This document shows positions 22,975-37,202 of a stretch of 64,000 nucleotides of DNA, piece after piece. The position numbers and the translations under genes are program-made. Within the stretch, counting starts at the first letter, position 1, and each line of letters begins with the position of its first letter. The stretch lies in the NCBI GenBank assembly GCA_000827265.1, contig KN834865.1, positions 13,134 to 77,133 on the forward strand. Reading direction: 5' to 3'. The notes beneath the pieces are model-generated. The model did not search any database. It saw only the letters and a program-made list of their open reading frames with translations, and was not told where the DNA came from. The DNA is from Collybiopsis luxurians FD-317 M1 (taxonomy: Eukaryota; Basidiomycota; Agaricomycetes; Agaricales; Omphalotaceae).

Positions 22975-24885
22975 ATGTTGTCCGAACAAGAATCGACCGA
23001 TTCTGGGCCTCAGCAGTTCCAGGTGATAATTCAGATGTTCTACCATGCTGGCTCTTCCAAGGCCAACGCTCTTTCTTCCACGGACACTGCATGGCATCAG
23101 CAATGCAGGAACGACTTGAGCGCATTAAAATTTCCTTTCCCACCAACCAGTAGCCTGGTATGTTCCGTATCTCAAGGCATCGTCCAGATGGCATGGAATG
23201 TCCGTGCGACAGATGTGAGTCTGTCCTCTAGGATCACGGCGAAACGTTGGTGGTGCTAACAGCTACGCTTGATGGCTGATTTGCGCCTGTCTTTTGAACA
23301 GCACATTGTCAAACAGTTTGGCCGTGCTTTCAATCCAGCGGCACCCATCCTTCGGGAAACCCAAGAAAAGCTTGATAGCCTGGATATGTGAGTTGTCTTC
23401 GGTGGTTCAACGTTGGCATGCGGGAACTTATTTGTAGTCATCAAGTGACGATGCTAAAGAGATGGACAAACCCTTCAGGAGGAGAGAGGTATGTCATAAT
23501 TCGTACTGTACTGTCTTATGGGTCAATCTGTACCGTTACTACAGCCTGACTCTTGCCGGCCTCCTACAATCCAGTAATGCCAGTAAAGATCATGGCAAAA
23601 CATCCATGGATACTCGAAGATTAGACGCTCAAACTAATACATCTTTTACCGTTTTACCCCAGTCCTCACTTCGTCATGGAGAGCAGTCTTCGTTTTCAAG
23701 AAAATCATTTCCAAATCAACAAACTGTCTCCTCTGCTTCGCTTTCAAAGATATTATCTCCCATGCTTCCTCCCTCCCCAACACCATCCCCTGACCTTTCC
23801 TTCATCACTGATCGGCCAAATATTTCAACTAATCCTGCAAATTCCCCGGGGACCGCTTCCTCGTTATCTGATGTGGTACGTATAATATTTTTGAGTGTTT
23901 GCTATGTATAGAGCAAGATTGAAACCCGATTAATTGATAGAATACACATCCTCCGAGAACACGCAAACGCACCAACCACTTGGACCGCAAATCTCCCCTC
24001 CCTTCCACAGTCTCGCCGGCGACGAAACGGCCGAAACTGGATGATGATGATGATAATCACTCGTCTTCGCATATTTCCAGCAATCTTCAGCGAAAATTCA
24101 CCGATTTGAAATCGCTGTTGGAACAAGAAAAAAAGGGTCGGATTGCTGCAGAGACTCAGCTCTGTCGTCTGCAACAGCAACTCGTAGATTCCGGTTTGAA
24201 CGCATCCCAGATCGACCTGCTCCAGGCCGTCGGCATTGCGGAGAGGGATAAGGAGGCTTATAAGGCTAGGTCGAAAGAGCTCGAGAGAGAAATTGTGTCT
24301 TTGAAGGGTCAACTTGAGGGAGATCATTCAGCGGTGCACCGTTCACAGGACCGGACGGAAAGGGGAAAAAAGGAAGCGGACATTCTGCAGGATGAAATCG
24401 ACGTTCTTCGAATGAAGAATAAATCATTGGAAGAGGAGTTGAGGAAATTCAAGCATGCTCCGGACTTGCGAAACGAGGAGACGAAAGCACTGAGGACAAG
24501 GATAGAGCAACAGCGGCAGCAGTTGGAGGAGTATGCTTTGCGGGTAAACCCAAATGATGGAATGTCAACATTGGGAGTTGACGAAAAGAGGAGTGACTCG
24601 AGCTCCGAGGCTGCGGCTTTTGATCAGAAAAGAATTATTCCGCGGGTTAAGCAAGAGGAGCTGGATCGTGTTCGCCGCGAACTGGATCAAGAGCGGGATC
24701 GGCGGGTGGCATTAGAAGGGATTGTGGACGACATGAAACGGGAATGTCGGTCACCTTTCATAGTACCCGCATTGGTTGGTGCCTTCGCCGAAATATCGAG
24801 ATTAACTACGAAAGTCAAGGTTCGGATCGAGGATGAAAAGGATGCAATCGAAGTTGATCGCCGTCTTCAATTGGACCACGAGTAG
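22975..24885 (+). CDS. Coiled-coil protein of unknown function, tandem copy B
   Basis: Five exons with the same structure and phases as copy A: 22975-23214, 23302-23387, 23438-23488, 23545-23875, 23941-24885. The total is 1653 nt, 550 aa. It shares the N-terminal domain (WHQQCRNDLSALKFP, VQMAWNVRATDH), the Ser/Pro-rich linker with KRPK-type basic patches and an acidic DDDDD run, the coiled coil (SGLNASQIDLL is identical in both) and the C-terminal block (KRECRSPFIVPALV, AFAEISR). The exon lengths of the first three exons match copy A almost exactly. The linker and coiled coil have diverged more than the ends. This is an old tandem duplication with both reading frames kept open, which argues that both are expressed. 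Confidence 0.78.
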
Positions 24886-26651
24886 TGGACTTTGGAAAAC
24901 TCGTAAAAAAATAGAGTTGAAGGTTTAACTTGTAGGACACATGGCTCTACGTCTTCATACCTTGTCATCTGTTTTTTTTTGCGGATTTTCCACTGGAAGT
25001 CACCATCATCAGCCGCATTTTCCCGGACACAGTTTGACTGGGCATGAATCTTGTCTGTTTTGCAATATTTACACATGCTAACAAGGGTCTGAGCCCTCAT
25101 GTTCGGGTATTGCAAAACACTTCGGAATGATGAACTAAAAGTTATTGCCTTAGCCGTATTTGTGAATGCTGAGCAAAAGCATAAAGTGTGACTAGAATCA
25201 CTCTGCGCAGTCCGCGCTCAACAGGAACCCGTACTGCCAGTGGAACTGAAGATCTATCATCATCCCTGATATTTATCAATAGTCAGTACTGCCAAGAATT
25301 CAAGATGACCCGAAAATTGGCTGTAGGGAGTTGTAGCATATACATTCGTGATCATACTGCAAGTTTCTTACATGGCAGTCATCCTGATAGTAGAGCAACC
25401 AACAAGCTTGGCAATTTCAGCGTTACTATAGCTCACCTCACTACTAGCGTAGTCATAAATGGTCCAAAGCGGGGCCCTGTTCCTTGCTGGACATAGGCCC
25501 GACGGGAATGTTGCGGCTGTGGACCAGGTGACAACGAATTTCTGTACTGTCGTCCTGTGGTCGGGACAACCCTAAGTTCTTGTTTGAGATTTATCCGATA
25601 GTCTTTAGTAAAGATGGATAGATCTTAGGCAGCGGAGTCCCGCACAGAACAGCAATATACAGTGTAGATAAGTATCCTAGATAAACCAACCTTTCCAAAA
25701 CACCAAATTCACTCTGTTTGAAAATTGAAAAAAATTTGCGTGTGAGACCAATCTAGACACTTCTCCCTTCGTCTCTGAGGCAAGTCTTAGTTATCATCCT
25801 TATAGTAGTGCAAGACATGCTCTTGGCACGAACTGCAAAAAAGCTGCTGGACGCCAAGCCAGGGCATTCAGCGTGATGCGGCACAATTTAGTGTGTTTCA
25901 GAGCGGGACCGACAGACAAAAATATCCGGGCATACATTCACTGAAGAATCCTTGTAGTATAAGGTAATTTGTCACGACACCCTAAAAAATCGGGACGCGC
26001 ATGCGCGTCGCAGAAAAATTGTTGATGAGATTTACGGCGGGATGGATGAATAGACATTATGAAGCATAATTTCTGATGTCGAGAAGGGTTAGCTCCGCTC
26101 AAAGGTATGGACAAGCGAAAGTAACCCACCCACGTGATTTCGTCATATACTTTATAATCTCAAATCGAAGATCGATTCTCGGAAATCTGTGCCCATAATC
26201 TTTCCAAGTAGGCTCGCAGAGACATCCTGTAGGCTTTATGCTTTCATAGGAAACTTGAAAGAGTAATTCAAAAATTGTAGAAAGCTGCAAATTGCAATGG
26301 CTTTATTAGATATCTCAAAAACATAAAGCTTCGCGGCCTTAAAGCTCAGTAAGTATCTTGAAAATTAATCAATCTATGATCAGCCGCAATTTCTAAGAAC
26401 ATATAGGCAACATCCTTACATATATTTGGAGATTTTATGCATAAAATTTCTATAGGTGATTGCGACGCGTTCCACCCATTCCAATGGAGTACAGTCAGAT
26501 TCGTTGAGATCTCGGACTAAGATCGGAGTCAGGATGAAATATCCATGGCAACAAGAGTTGTATGCAACTTACCTGGCATTTCATAGAAATTCTAGAAGTA
26601 TATATATGGTCCCGGAACTCCTCTCTTCTGCTATACCAACCCAGTCCTGTC
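24886..26651. other. Intergenic, nothing recognised
   Basis: 1.77 kb with only short, unsupported open frames on both strands. Confidence 0.5.
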
Positions 26652-27807
26652 ATGCAACTCTTATTGCTCGTTGGTTTGTACATCTGTGAGTCTTTGACAT
26701 ATTATCCTCTTTATAGTATCTCTCCTCAAAACTCCTCCAAAAATGCTTCGTATGAACACTGAATTTATGGCAGATATTACCGCTTCATATCACGCATTCG
26801 CTCAAGCCATCACTCTATGGCAATTCAACGGCGGTCATAACTTTGAAGCTGTCTATACAGCGCCATTGGAACCGCTTGGGACAGCCAACAGTCTATCCAT
26901 AACATATCTGTATCAAGCTTACAATTATGGCCTGATTGTGAATGCTTCCAATGAATCAACCAGTACGATCACAGCCCTGATTCCCAGTAAGGCTTTAACC
27001 CTCACGTGCAAAAGAGCTCCTCTCCTCATTGCCTTCATTCGTTATAGCTCCTAGAACCATAGTCGCGTCCGCTTCTGGATGGGTGGAGTTGTTCGGACCA
27101 TCTGGAAGTCCTACGAGTATCCTTGGATGCAGTCTCATCAACTCTGATAATGGGAACTGCTTCTACGGGCCGCCGACTTCAATAGTAGCACAGTCAACAG
27201 CGAAACCATTTGCAGAAGTGGTTGCAGTTAATGCTCCTGTCCTCACAACGACCGTTATTGCAGGGCAGTTAACTCCAGCGTCATCGAATCTTCTCCCGTC
27301 ATCTACAGCCCAGTCTACAGATTCTTCAGCTACTTTAGCCCAAGAGAGTGGCAGCAGAAAACACAGTCCAGCGGGTGCAATTGCTGGTGGTGTGATAGGT
27401 GGATGCGCTGGTCTATCGGCAGTCGCTTTGGGTGTTATTCTGTTTGCAGAAAACGCCGGCTCCGGCGGCGGAAACTTTTTCAGGGCGATGATGATGGCTC
27501 TGAACATCCATATGGGCTCATCACTCCTATGCCTGCTCCCATCAAGCCTAGCCCTCGTTTTATCCCTATGATTCCCAGCTCAAAGCAAAATCGTACGAAT
27601 GGCTTGCGTGCTGTCGACCATGGGACGGGTGGCTCCAGCACCGGCAACAGAGGGGGATCGAATTCTGATTCGCGCACTACTGCCCAGACTCACAACTTGT
27701 CTTTGACTGAGATATCTGATCGTTTGAGGAGATTGGAAGTAGTAAGCAACTCTCCCTCGTCTCCTCCTCCTACATACCATGAGGAAAGGGCGGACCACGA
27801 TGCCTAA
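26652..27807 (+). pseudogene. Single-pass surface protein with one frameshift
   Basis: Exons 26652-26685, 26774-26986 and 27048-27807. The protein starts with a signal peptide (MQLLLLVGLYIYITASYHAFAQA). It continues with an extracellular domain that has a few cysteines and N-glycosylation sites, then a Ser/Thr-rich stalk. Next come a Gly-rich transmembrane helix (AGAIAGGVIGG, then VALGVILF), a basic stop-transfer (RKRRLRRR), and a cytoplasmic tail ending with LTEISDRLRRLE and PPPTY. The frame is lost in the T-run at 27,443-27,445. Adding one base would join VILF to CRKRR exactly as in the paralogue at 63,357-64,000. It could be a real null mutation or a base-call error. Everything else is intact, so the break is recent or artefactual. 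The tail motif PPxY binds WW domains of Rsp5/Nedd4-type ubiquitin ligases in known proteins. Confidence 0.72.
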
Positions 27808-27834
27808 CCCAATTTTGTGAGCCGAGATTGTTGT

Positions 27835-28494
27835 GGAAAGAACAGCGTTTCCCGGGGTTCGGTTCAGTCCGCGAACCTGCACTTTTGCTGAACCTCAAAC
27901 CTGAACCTTGGGTTCAGTCCAAAGAATTGTGAACCTTGGGCCTGAACCTGAGGTTCGAGCTCAGAGGTTCAGGTTCAGAGGTGCACCAGGTTCGAACCGG
28001 GTTCGACTACACAATTTGCATAAAACAATTGCTCAAAAATTATTTAAATAGTTACTAGTTTTTTTTTTTGGCTACATACTATCATTTGAGAATGCTCAGG
28101 CTAACATTATTTGAATGTTCTGCTGTTAATGGCATGTACTCACGGCATTATTCATCTGGTATCATGTCATAAGTGCCAACACTACTTGATGCAAACCTGA
28201 ATTCAATAGTTTTTTGCTCCAATTTCCTGCTTAACTTGCCAGAAGGAAAGTTCTACTGAAACAGGTGTCAGTTTTGGCAATGTCAACTGGCATACTCTAA
28301 CTTCAATTTCAGTGGCTGCAGGTTCACCGGTTCAGCAGGTTCCGCATGTCACTGAACCTCGAACCTAGGTTTACTGCAGTATCAAACCCTGAACTGCACC
28401 TCCAGGTTCAGTCCGTAGGAGAAGGGGAACCTAGAACTGAACCTCAGGTTCAGTTCTAGTTCATAGACCGAACCGCAGCAACGCTGGGAAAGAA
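27835..28494. mobile_element. Non-autonomous hAT-type transposon (MITE) with 8-bp target duplication
   Basis: The element spans 27,843-28,486 (644 bp). Its ends are inverted repeats, CAGCGTTTCCCGGGGTTCGG at the left and CAGCGTTGCTGCGGTTCGG when the right end is reverse-complemented. It is flanked by a perfect 8-bp direct repeat GGAAAGAA (27,835-27,842 and 28,487-28,494). Eight-base target duplications and CAGNG-type ends are hallmarks of the hAT superfamily. Both subterminal regions (about 27,850-28,010 and 28,310-28,470) are packed with GGTTCA/TGAACC in both orientations, as expected of transposase binding sites. The centre is AT-rich with no transposase frame, so it must be moved in trans. 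Confidence 0.9.
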
Positions 28495-30592
28495 GGTCTC
28501 AATGGTTTTAGGAGCCAGCAAAAACAAAGAAATATCGGTTTTGTGTCTAAAGGCCTTTGATAGCTTTGTCCTCTACCTTTAAGGGACTCTTTCCAGGAGG
28601 GTTTCTTTGTTTTTTGGCTATAATTGAAGTAGAATTTTTTGACAGAGCTGCAAGAAACATCCTGATAAAAAAAAGAACAGCTGAATAATTCCGGCCTAGG
28701 CCAAAGACAGACTTAGGTAATTACCTCAGGGGTATGATTGAACTATTTAAGTAAACAGACTTTGTTGCTTGAATAAGTTTTCAAACAATTTTCGAAATTC
28801 CATTTCTGTCGTAAAGCTGGTACAAACATCCATTCCTAACCCCTATTCATTTCTCTTTTACTATACATCTTTCACATGACCGCGTTTATGACAACTTTCA
28901 TATCAATACCTTTTGGACATACAACTCCTCCCTATCTCCACTCCACACGGTATCATTGTTCTTTTTCTATTTCGTTCCCACTGTCATTGTTTTATTAATG
29001 AACTGTCCTTGTTTCTCTTCTCGCATCTGTCGCATGACCACATGCTCCATACCTTTTATTCTTGTAGCTGTCACTTAGCTATTGTCTTCCAGTAGCATTA
29101 GTTTCTCATCTTATCCTCCAGTAGCATTAGTCTCTCTTACAGCTTACTACAGTATATATACCTACCACCTGTAACCTGAGTCCCTATCTTGACCTCTCTG
29201 TCGATTGGGACCAGGTGAGTATCCTGCTTGTACCAGTAGACTATTTAATTAACTCTGTCGATTGGGACCAGACTCTGCCTAAAACTGATTACCGTGCTCT
29301 TGAAAGCCACTCCGCTATAAACTGCTTCGTGACAATTTCTTTGCATCCTCAATGGATAGCTTCGAGCCTGCGAGAGACCTATAAGCTCAAACTTTATTTT
29401 ATTATGCCTGATGCTGCAAATGTTGGCCCTTGGAAGTAGTCACTCGATAGACAGGGAATACAAATATATTTCCGTTAGACCTCGTAGTGGGAGTAAGCGT
29501 GAGGCAAACAGATGGGGGGTAAAACTAAGCATGTGGCTATATACATGCTCACTCAACAATACCATAATTTAACAGCCTCAGAGTACTCAATTTATAACAC
29601 CGAGTACCAGTTGGCCTTCCCTTCTATGTCTTCTATAATATACATTTGCAATGGTTCAGTAATAATGGCGAAAAGAACTTTGGCTTCAACACACAGATTT
29701 GTACAAATTTCCCTTATTGAACCCCAATCTACTAAATTTTCACAGATTCTGCTGATTGTAAGGCCTAAGCTTAACATCTGACTAACGTTGGACTCAAATT
29801 TACTCCGAGACAGACTTAGATTTTTATGTTCATCAATTTCTTCCACATCTGTACTGAACTGTTACGAACAGGGGCTTATTTTATCTATCTTGCTATTCCC
29901 AGCTGGATGCTGAGACTGGCTTTATCCAAATGTAGTGACTCATTACATGCTCGAATGTGCCCAATGTCATTTTCGCATAACATAAAGTTGCTTCACCTGT
30001 GACAGAAGTGAGACACTGGAGCCTGACACTAAGCAACACCGCGTCACACTACTGGCAAGATAATTTGGAATAATTTTTGATAGTGAACAAAATGTGTTAC
30101 TAATACTAATGACTTGATTCCCCAGAGTCTCATAGCCATGCCCCTCTGTTAAATATCCACCTTGCCTTCTTTCCCTGTTTTGTTAATCTGTATGAACCTA
30201 AATAGCACCCAGTCCACTGCATGCAGTGCTTAGGTTTTCCAATATTCTATCATTTTTGTATTTTTCATTGAACACCCAGTATATCAATAAAATGTCTACT
30301 GTAAACATTTGGCCAAACTGTTCCCATAGTTCAAACTAAATACAAGAAAAAAGGAACAGAATATATCTAACACAAATCTCATATCATACGCAGATAATAC
30401 AACATGTACATACAAGGTTCATACTGTACATATCATTAATAACCATAATGCATCCATCGAACATCCAACAAACCATCGACTTACCTACAGTACCAGAAAT
30501 CATCAGTGCCTCCCCCGATGCGACTTCTCCCAAATCCACGCGTTTATAAAAAGTATGCGCTATGAATGGAGGCGTGGGAGATTATATGAATA
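28495..30592. other. Gene-poor AT-rich DNA
   Basis: No gene is supported. Short direct duplications occur: CCAGTAGCATTAGT at about 29,089 and 29,120, and CTCTGTCGATTGGGACCAG at about 29,198 and 29,253. These look like traces of slippage or an old retroelement end. Confidence 0.4.
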
Positions 30593-31885
<1,293 letters not shown>

Positions 31886-33581
31886 GACTACTCGTTACTG
31901 TCTAACTATGTTGTGCAGAGCTCGTTGGAGACCAACGTTCGTTATCCGTAAAAAAGTTCAGAGAATATCTCGTTCGCTGAAAATGCTTGAAAATGCAACT
32001 TTGAGGGTGAATTATGCGATGATTGCAATTTCCAAACGACGCCTTGATGACTAGATATTGGCGAATATTTGTGATGGGTAGTACAACGGGCAGAGGCACG
32101 CAGAATCAAGGAGGTGGAGGTCCAGGAACAAGACGCGAAAGTTACGTTGGCAACAAATTGGGCCGGTGAATACGTCATGTCAATTCACGTGGGAAGGGAG
32201 CTCGGCTTCTCGCTTGAGTTCGGCCGGCACAAACTGAATCGGCAAAATTTTTAGAAGATTTTTGGAATGCTTCGTTCAAAGTGCACAGATTACTGTGTCC
32301 ACGTCCTCGTTTTGCTTGGGCCGAAAGGTACTCGTATTGATGCTTACCCCCCGCTGGGGTCTTCATCTTGAAGTTAAAAGACTGACGACCGTCGAAGTTG
32401 TAAGTGTCACCAGGACGTACCAAATGTAGACAGGTTTGAAGATCATACATTCTGGCCTATAAAGACGATGGTAAGAAGGGAAGAGTATAGAGAGTAGGAG
32501 CTGAGAAGATCTTATATGCCAGAGTCCGTATATCATTAAGTAACAAATGACTTAGACTATTTCCGGTATAGTCCTGTCCATCGTGCGAGATTGAACCATT
32601 ACAGAAGTCATCACACATGTTTGGTGTCATTCTTCGACCATCTTCTGGACTACGCTCTTCTAGATAGGACAGCTATGCAGCTCTTTACCTGCTCAATTGG
32701 CTTCACAGTTTCGGTCCTCGATCCATCCTCAGCTACTAGTATTGTGAGCTACCGGAGAGGTTGATAGTGAATAACTTTCTTATCGTGAGTCAGCCTCTGT
32801 GACCGGCAACTTGAAATGCATTAAAGCTGAGAGAAGTCCAACGACGCTCGGAGTGAATGAAAAGCTTAATACGACGCCGGACCTTCGATAACTAAAGCAC
32901 CGTCTAGTCTGAGGTCCCGGTCATGAAATCGGAGATGACCAACTGCGGGATACACCTACATAACTAGCCTTGGCCCTTGATAATCATGTACAGGGAATAG
33001 TCTGACAGCACTAACTCACCCGAATAGTTCCATATTTCAGTCCACAGCTTTCTATCGACAGACTTAACGGAGAAGTTGGACTACTTGGCCTGCTCAGTAA
33101 CTCCAGTCGCACACAAATACTTCTTCCTATAGCGAATGATCCCAGGTTCAAGCAAACTATGAATGAATATATAGCTAAATTATAATCAGATCTTTTGACA
33201 TAAGCAGAATCGTGAGGTGGTTCAAATTAATTTAATTCCCAGCCTCTGTTGAACATTGTAAGTAAGTAATCCGTAGATCACAACTGAGGGACGAATTGAC
33301 TAGTAACATGTTCAGGGGTAACTCCCAACCTTTATCCGAGCACCTATAATCCCGGAAAAACAGCCGCATAACGGCCCAATTTGCATTATGTGGCCTGAGG
33401 GTGGAAGTAGCTGCGGGCAGAACCTCGTACCATTTGTTTGACTTTTCATTTTTGACAGCTTTTTTTGAAAAAACATGATGATACGTAGTCCTATGAAAAG
33501 GAGATAAGCAATTCACAGTATAAATAATAGGCTTGGATGTCTATTCATACCAATGATATTGTGTAAAGGAACATCTTGGGT
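31886..33581. other. Intergenic, nothing certain
   Basis: Lies between the Rab start and the 3' end of the membrane-protein gene. A minus-strand frame at 32,175-32,450 (91 residues) and one at 33,232-33,516 (94 residues) have no recognisable partner exons. I do not call them. Confidence 0.4.
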
Positions 33582-35355
33582 TCACCCTATGTGGGGTATG
33601 AACCTCAACCACTGTACAGTCTGATATGCAGAATCGGGAAGAGCTCGCAGCTGCATTATCGCGAGAACAATGAATCCAATTCTGCAGACAGCATACAGGG
33701 GTAAGAGAATCAACCCGACAGAATTTGTTGTTATTCTTTTGGAGACCCCAAGTACAGAGGCAAGCCAGGGAAGCCCAATCAGCAGGATCGGTTGAAATGT
33801 CAAAGCAAGTGCAAACACCCGCCACAGAATTTGCTCGACCGCAGTAGGAAAAGAGAAAAACCAGGCAAGCAGGTGGACACCGCCAAAAATGAACACAGTT
33901 GCGGATGTGGCAATATAAATTGCCATGGGTTCATCCTCGATGCTTGCAGCAAATAGGCTCTCATAAGAGTCTTCCTCGGTATTAGCACCAAATAGAGCAT
34001 ATCTCGGTAAAAGCACTAGCAGATACAGTGGACCACGCAAGAGCATGATAAATGGACCAAGCAGGACCCAAAAAGCGATTCTCCCCCAGTAACCTTTCTG
34101 GTTTTCAATGATTTTTTGACGCTCCGGGGCAAGGGAACCTGGGTAGTTTACACGAATAGGGTGGCGAACGCCCAGAGGCTTGCTCCACCAGAGCAAGTAT
34201 ATAGCAAAATTGAGCAAAGCAAAAGCCAAGGTCAAAATTTCGAGTTCGGTTATTGCTATTCCCTCAATACCTCGTGCAATACATTGCACAACAAACCAAC
34301 CAGTCTGTATGACTGCAACAATTTTTGTTGTAGAGTCAGTATGGTTGAGATTGTCTTTGATCTCCTGCTCCGTGATTGTGATCAACCCTCGGGCGGCAAA
34401 GAGTTCCAGTAAGCATTGGAAATCTTCAGGCTCCCCCGGTGCATTATTAAAGTAGAGAGTTTCCGAGCTCTGTGGTGTATTTGGAAATGGAGATTGTATT
34501 TCGATGTCTTTTTCGCCTGCAATACTTGAGCTGGTTCCAAACTGCTCGAGCTCATATTGATTGTTTTTGGATAAGCTCTCCACTGGATGTCGAGTGGTTA
34601 CTCCTTCCAGACTGCTAGTAGATGCTTCCGGAATTAAAGCATGCCGCCTTTTCCTAGGATTGCTAGGGATATTTGACAGACTCTTCTTATCAAACATCTC
34701 AGACGGCTGTATTATGATACAGGTCATTATGTGCTGAGCAGAATAAATTCAAGAAGCGATGTGGCTCACCGAGGGGTTCAATAGTTTCCATTCTTCCTTT
34801 ACCTGCTGCAAGCACCGCGCATGCTCATCTTTATACTTTAACCATTCCGGACGTTCAAAATTGTTGAATTCTGGATCCCATAGGTGGAAAACGAGACCAT
34901 TTTGGTCATAAAGTGCAAAGCCTCCCATTACTGCAAGGTATGCATGCGCCTTTGTCCAACCATATTCTGCAATAAATGTATCAGTCGGGGCCTGTCACAA
35001 AATCTGCTGCTCGGAACCGACTTTGATACTTCTTGAAAATTCTTCGAGCGGCAACCCATTGTCGCATTGCCCAGAGAACCATGAGCTCTGGAGCGAGGAC
35101 GGCCAAGAACGTAATGTTCAGTTTGCCGATTAATACCCAATGAGGCGATCGCTCTGCGTAGGGGACATTGGGATGAATCGCAACCCAAACGCAGATAAAT
35201 ATCACAGTTAGGCAGCTAGAAAGAATGTTGACTAGTGTTCGACACTCGGTTATGTTATCGCATCGAACATCCTGCCACTCGTGGACAGGAACTGCGGTTT
35301 GGTCGAGCACCTGGTTGGCGGTGAGTAAAGGGTGAGCAAGGGCATACAGGATCAT
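33582..35355 (-). CDS. Polytopic membrane protein, uncharacterised agaricomycete family
   Basis: Three exons, 35355-35022, 34966-34770 and 34706-33582, with introns of 55 and 63 nt, give 551 aa. The N-terminal part has ECRTLVNILSSCLTVIFICVW followed by HPNVP, then helices around LIGKLNITFLAVLAPELMVLW. The next block is YGWTKAHAYLAVMGGFALYD. A polar, likely cytosolic region with RKRR follows. The C-terminal half has TGWFVVQCIARG, ITELEILTLAFALLNF and WWSKPLGV, and several further helices. The protein ends WLRFIPHIG. These blocks recur in a large family of fungal membrane proteins that, to my knowledge, has no assigned function. The first splice site uses a GTCGGT donor, chosen because only it restores the YGWTK frame. 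An alternative shorter intron is less likely. Confidence 0.75.
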
Positions 35356-37127
35356 TTTTTAGCCTCCGGAATCGCTGAAGCTTTCTTGCTAGTCGGGATC
35401 ACTGGAAGGTAGGGGAGAGGTTGCTTGGGCAAGAGGCAAGGGGTAATAAATACTATACTGAAGCTGTGTTACCTTTCGCAATCTTCATTGACGACAAAGA
35501 ACACATCTGATTTGATCTGTCCGTTCCCACTCTCCTGAACGCTTTGGGCAAGCGCTAAGTTTGCGGATGTTTTTTCTGATTGAAGGCATAAGAGCGCTAA
35601 GATGTGAGCTGTTCTGGATATATAATTAGTTCATACGAGGATCTGGCATTCGGAACGATCGGAATTGAATCTCGTTGCTGCTTCTATGTGCGTTTTGTAT
35701 ATTCCCGTTGTCTAGCGTATCGTATTCACCCGAGATCCTTTGTAAACATCTGATTGTCTTATGGTTTGCTTCACGCCCTCAGCACTTATCGGTGCAGAAG
35801 AAACCAGAATGAGGAGGAGGAGCAGTAAGTAAGACATTGTTCCTTGAGTTGCGTCCGCGTTTGAAAGAACTCCGAACTCAACTCCCTATTCAGATTGATG
35901 CTTCTATCCAAGTCCAACCGAAATACATCGCGAAGTCGAAATTATGTATATAGAGAAATCTGGAACTGTCAGCTTGAACTTTAGCGTACTTTGAAGCACT
36001 GATATAGACGGATAATGTGCCTTGACTTCGTCGGGCATGAAGTAGTACCGAACACAATGTGCTTGACATGAGGAAGGGAGAGAGGACGTGTGCTACATGG
36101 TGCTATAGAGTTGACTTTCAGTAGCGCCTCTCTCATGTGCAAGTTGAGCGGAGCAAGCAGTCGCCGGCCCATCCCTGAATAGAATTTGTAACAGGAACCC
36201 ATCGAGCCTGTTGGGCACCTGCAATATCTGGCCTCCCCAATTGACAGCGCTACACATTTGGACATTATCAAGAGTTGAAACTCCCGAAACTGAACGACGT
36301 TAATACATACGTTCCGAATAGATAAATCATGCAATACCGTTTTTGCTGTATGTAGGGTTATTTCAACCGACGTTGAAAAGACTCCGGCGTCGAGACTCGC
36401 ACCTTTGATCAAAGTTTTAACCACTGTAACGAACACTGTGGAGTACAATGTCAAAATTCTGCCCCAATCTTTGCAGTGTAGTGGGTAAACAAGAAAATTG
36501 TTATCGAATGGACGAATTGGACTCGCATACTCGATGGCATCTGCGCTTACTATTATCGGTCTTTCGTCCCTAAGTTATGTTTAAATACCAAGGGCTGAGG
36601 ATTGTGACACACGCGAGATTAATGCATGCCAGCATTGCTTGTCCCGGATGCCGTCCACTCGTTGGAGGGGTGATGGACAATGGATCTGGCGTCGTTTCAC
36701 TCTTCTGCCGGTCGAGTAATGATCTTTCAAGTCTTGATTCTGGAGATTTGCAGAGAACTTGTTGAAAATCGAGTACGAATCAATAAAGTATACCCTAAAT
36801 AGCTGAATGAGAAATAGCCCTTATGTGAACTTGTATATTAGTTGCCCCATCGACTTCACAATGTTCACTCTCCTGTCCCTCTCCTTCAAGTTCTGCAGGA
36901 TTTCCAACCTTTTATCGTTCCCTCTGGTACCCATCTCTCTTGGCTGCGCGAGGGGAATCCTCGTTGATAATTGAATACGTTGCTCTTTATAGCAGCTCCT
37001 CGTACAAAACAACTAAGAACCTCGATCCCAACCCGAACCACCTGCACCTTTGCCGATGTTAGCAATTGGAATAGACTCGGACTGTAAAGATATACATAAA
37101 CGCCCTGTAAGCGCCCAGATCATATAA
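35356..37127. other. Intergenic, gene-poor
   Basis: A minus-strand open frame at 35,981-36,454 (157 residues) has no signal peptide, domain or splice partner I can recognise, and I leave it uncalled. Otherwise nothing was seen. Confidence 0.4.
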
Positions 37128-37189
37128 ATACAGATAAATAGCGGCCCTAAATTCCGAAGCGGAACAGAATTTTGCAAACGACTGTAACA
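37128..37189. repeat. Solo end of the TA-flanked MITE family
   Basis: The sequence runs TAAATACAGATAAATAGC, then a diverged middle, then TTTTGCAAACGACTGTA. It matches the right terminal repeat of the element at 37,759-37,999 at both ends. No matching left end was found upstream, so this is a truncated copy. Confidence 0.5.
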
Positions 37190-37202
37190 TGATGCACTGG
37201 AC

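Noticed and set aside
22835..23026. 63-residue plus-strand frame
   Set aside because: It overlaps the start of coiled-coil copy B in another frame and has no counterpart in copy A.
27850..28010. GGTTCA/TGAACC clusters as a CRISPR-like or regulatory array
   Set aside because: Spacing is irregular, orientation is mixed, and the clusters fall exactly in the subterminal parts of the hAT element.
35981..36454. 157-residue minus-strand frame
   Set aside because: No splice partner, domain, signal peptide or paralogue was found. In this base composition such a frame can occur by chance.
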